The position numbers and the translations under genes were made by a program. Under the pieces are notes generated by a model. The model was given only the letters and a program-made list of their open reading frames with translations, ran no database searches and was not told the DNA's origin. From contig JAQUZV010000163.1 in assembly GCA_028691155.1 (NCBI GenBank), positions 1 to 5,614 on the forward strand: a stretch of 5,614 bases of DNA. Direction: 5' to 3'. The stretch's first letter is position 1. Each line of letters begins with the position of its first letter. Of this stretch, positions 5,426 through 5,614 are shown piece by piece. This stretch comes from Victivallales bacterium. GTDB taxonomy: Bacteria; Verrucomicrobiota; Lentisphaeria; Victivallales; SZUA-371.

Positions 5426-5430
5426 CTCCC
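5426..5430 (-). promoter_or_regulatory. Ribosome-binding site of the sugar kinase
   Basis: GGGAG on the minus strand lies 7 bases before the ATG at 5418. It decides that start. The nearby ATG upstream of it is out of frame and closes after five codons. Confidence 0.7.
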
Positions 5431-5455
5431 ATGGTTTTATCAAGTTTTATCGCTT

Positions 5456-5473
5456 CGGTTTAAAACCGGTTAA
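5456..5473. promoter_or_regulatory. Candidate operator at the kinase promoter (LacI-like palindrome)
   Basis: Two overlapping dyads lie here: CGGTTT-A-AAACCG (5456-5468), and TTAAAACCGGTTAA (5460-5473), whose core AACCGGTT (5464-5471) is an exact 8-bp palindrome centred on CG. LacI-family operators are palindromes with a central CG step. The site covers the predicted transcription start and touches the -10 box, where a bound repressor would block initiation. No regulator gene is visible, so its identity is inferred. Confidence 0.45.
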
Positions 5474-5501
5474 TTATATCGCCGTTTCGGGCTTTTGTCC
5501 A
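5473..5501 (-). promoter_or_regulatory. Sigma70-type promoter of the sugar kinase
   Basis: On the minus strand the -35 box TGGACA (5501-5496) is separated by exactly 17 bases from a consensus -10 box TATAAT (5478-5473). Eleven of twelve box positions match consensus. Transcription would start near 5466, leaving a leader of about 48 bases with the GGGAG site. Confidence 0.8.
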
Positions 5502-5564
5502 GTCCGGATTACCACTCCCGAAGAGTAAAACACTGCCGCCGGGAAATTCCCGCAACCATTTTTT

Positions 5565-5614
5565 TCACTCCGGAATCGGTTCCACTCGTCTTGTTTTGCC
5601 ACCCATGCCGTTGC
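5565..5614 (-). other. Possible 3' end of an upstream minus-strand gene (unrecognised)
   Basis: On the minus strand one frame entering from the right edge reads NGMGGKTRRVEPIPE and ends at TGA (5567-5565), just before the kinase promoter region. A second open frame runs from the edge about 46 codons, through the kinase -35 and -10 boxes, to a TAA overlapping the -10 region, so it is less likely to be coding. A short dyad CGGGAA-A-TTCCCG (5540-5552) lies downstream of the first stop and might be a weak terminator. None of these can be assigned to a family. Confidence 0.25.

Noticed and set aside
5540..5552. CGGGAA-A-TTCCCG dyad as a terminator
   Set aside because: The arms are only 6 bp with almost no loop, and the nearest T-runs are several bases away on both strands, so it is weak as a terminator in either direction.

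Overview
The window reads as bacterial chromosome with fairly GC-rich coding sequence, Shine-Dalgarno sites in front of most genes, and intrinsic terminators closing the transcription units. The genes do not identify the organism. A class-2 (PyrF-type) OMP decarboxylase, a ClC protein with the GLEAP variant of the gating motif, and a long 2-keto-3-deoxygluconate-kinase-like PfkB protein would fit a gut anaerobe of the PVC or Lentisphaerota type, but that is a weak inference.

Layout. Positions 1-102 (+) hold the last 33 codons of what looks like an IS5-family transposase entering from the left edge. Positions 103-595 carry no gene but are unusually structured: an 11-bp inverted repeat over the transposase stop, a large nested hairpin (220-296), three related C-rich 14-mers that resemble insertion-sequence ends (two in perfect tandem, separated by CTAA), and a terminator (513-570) facing the next operon. 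Positions 596-2054 (-) are a two-gene operon, pyrF followed after one base by a small family-2 glycosyltransferase. A 258-base divergent intergenic region follows, with candidate promoter and operator elements. Positions 2313-4109 (+) encode a 598-residue ClC-type anion transporter with two C-terminal CBS domains. Positions 4110-4317 are a convergent intergenic region with one terminator for each strand. Positions 4318-5418 (-) encode a PfkB-family sugar kinase, probably for 2-keto-3-deoxygluconate, preceded by a near-consensus sigma70 promoter and a LacI-like palindrome at the predicted transcription start. The last ~196 bases contain that promoter and perhaps the tail of another minus-strand gene.

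The genes do not form one pathway: pyrF makes UMP, the ClC protein handles anions and pH, and the kinase serves sugar-acid catabolism. Their only visible link is adjacency. I found no convincing new multi-gene system. The most unusual material is the repeat and hairpin cluster between the transposase tail and the pyrF operon, and the substituted ion-pathway residues of the ClC protein.
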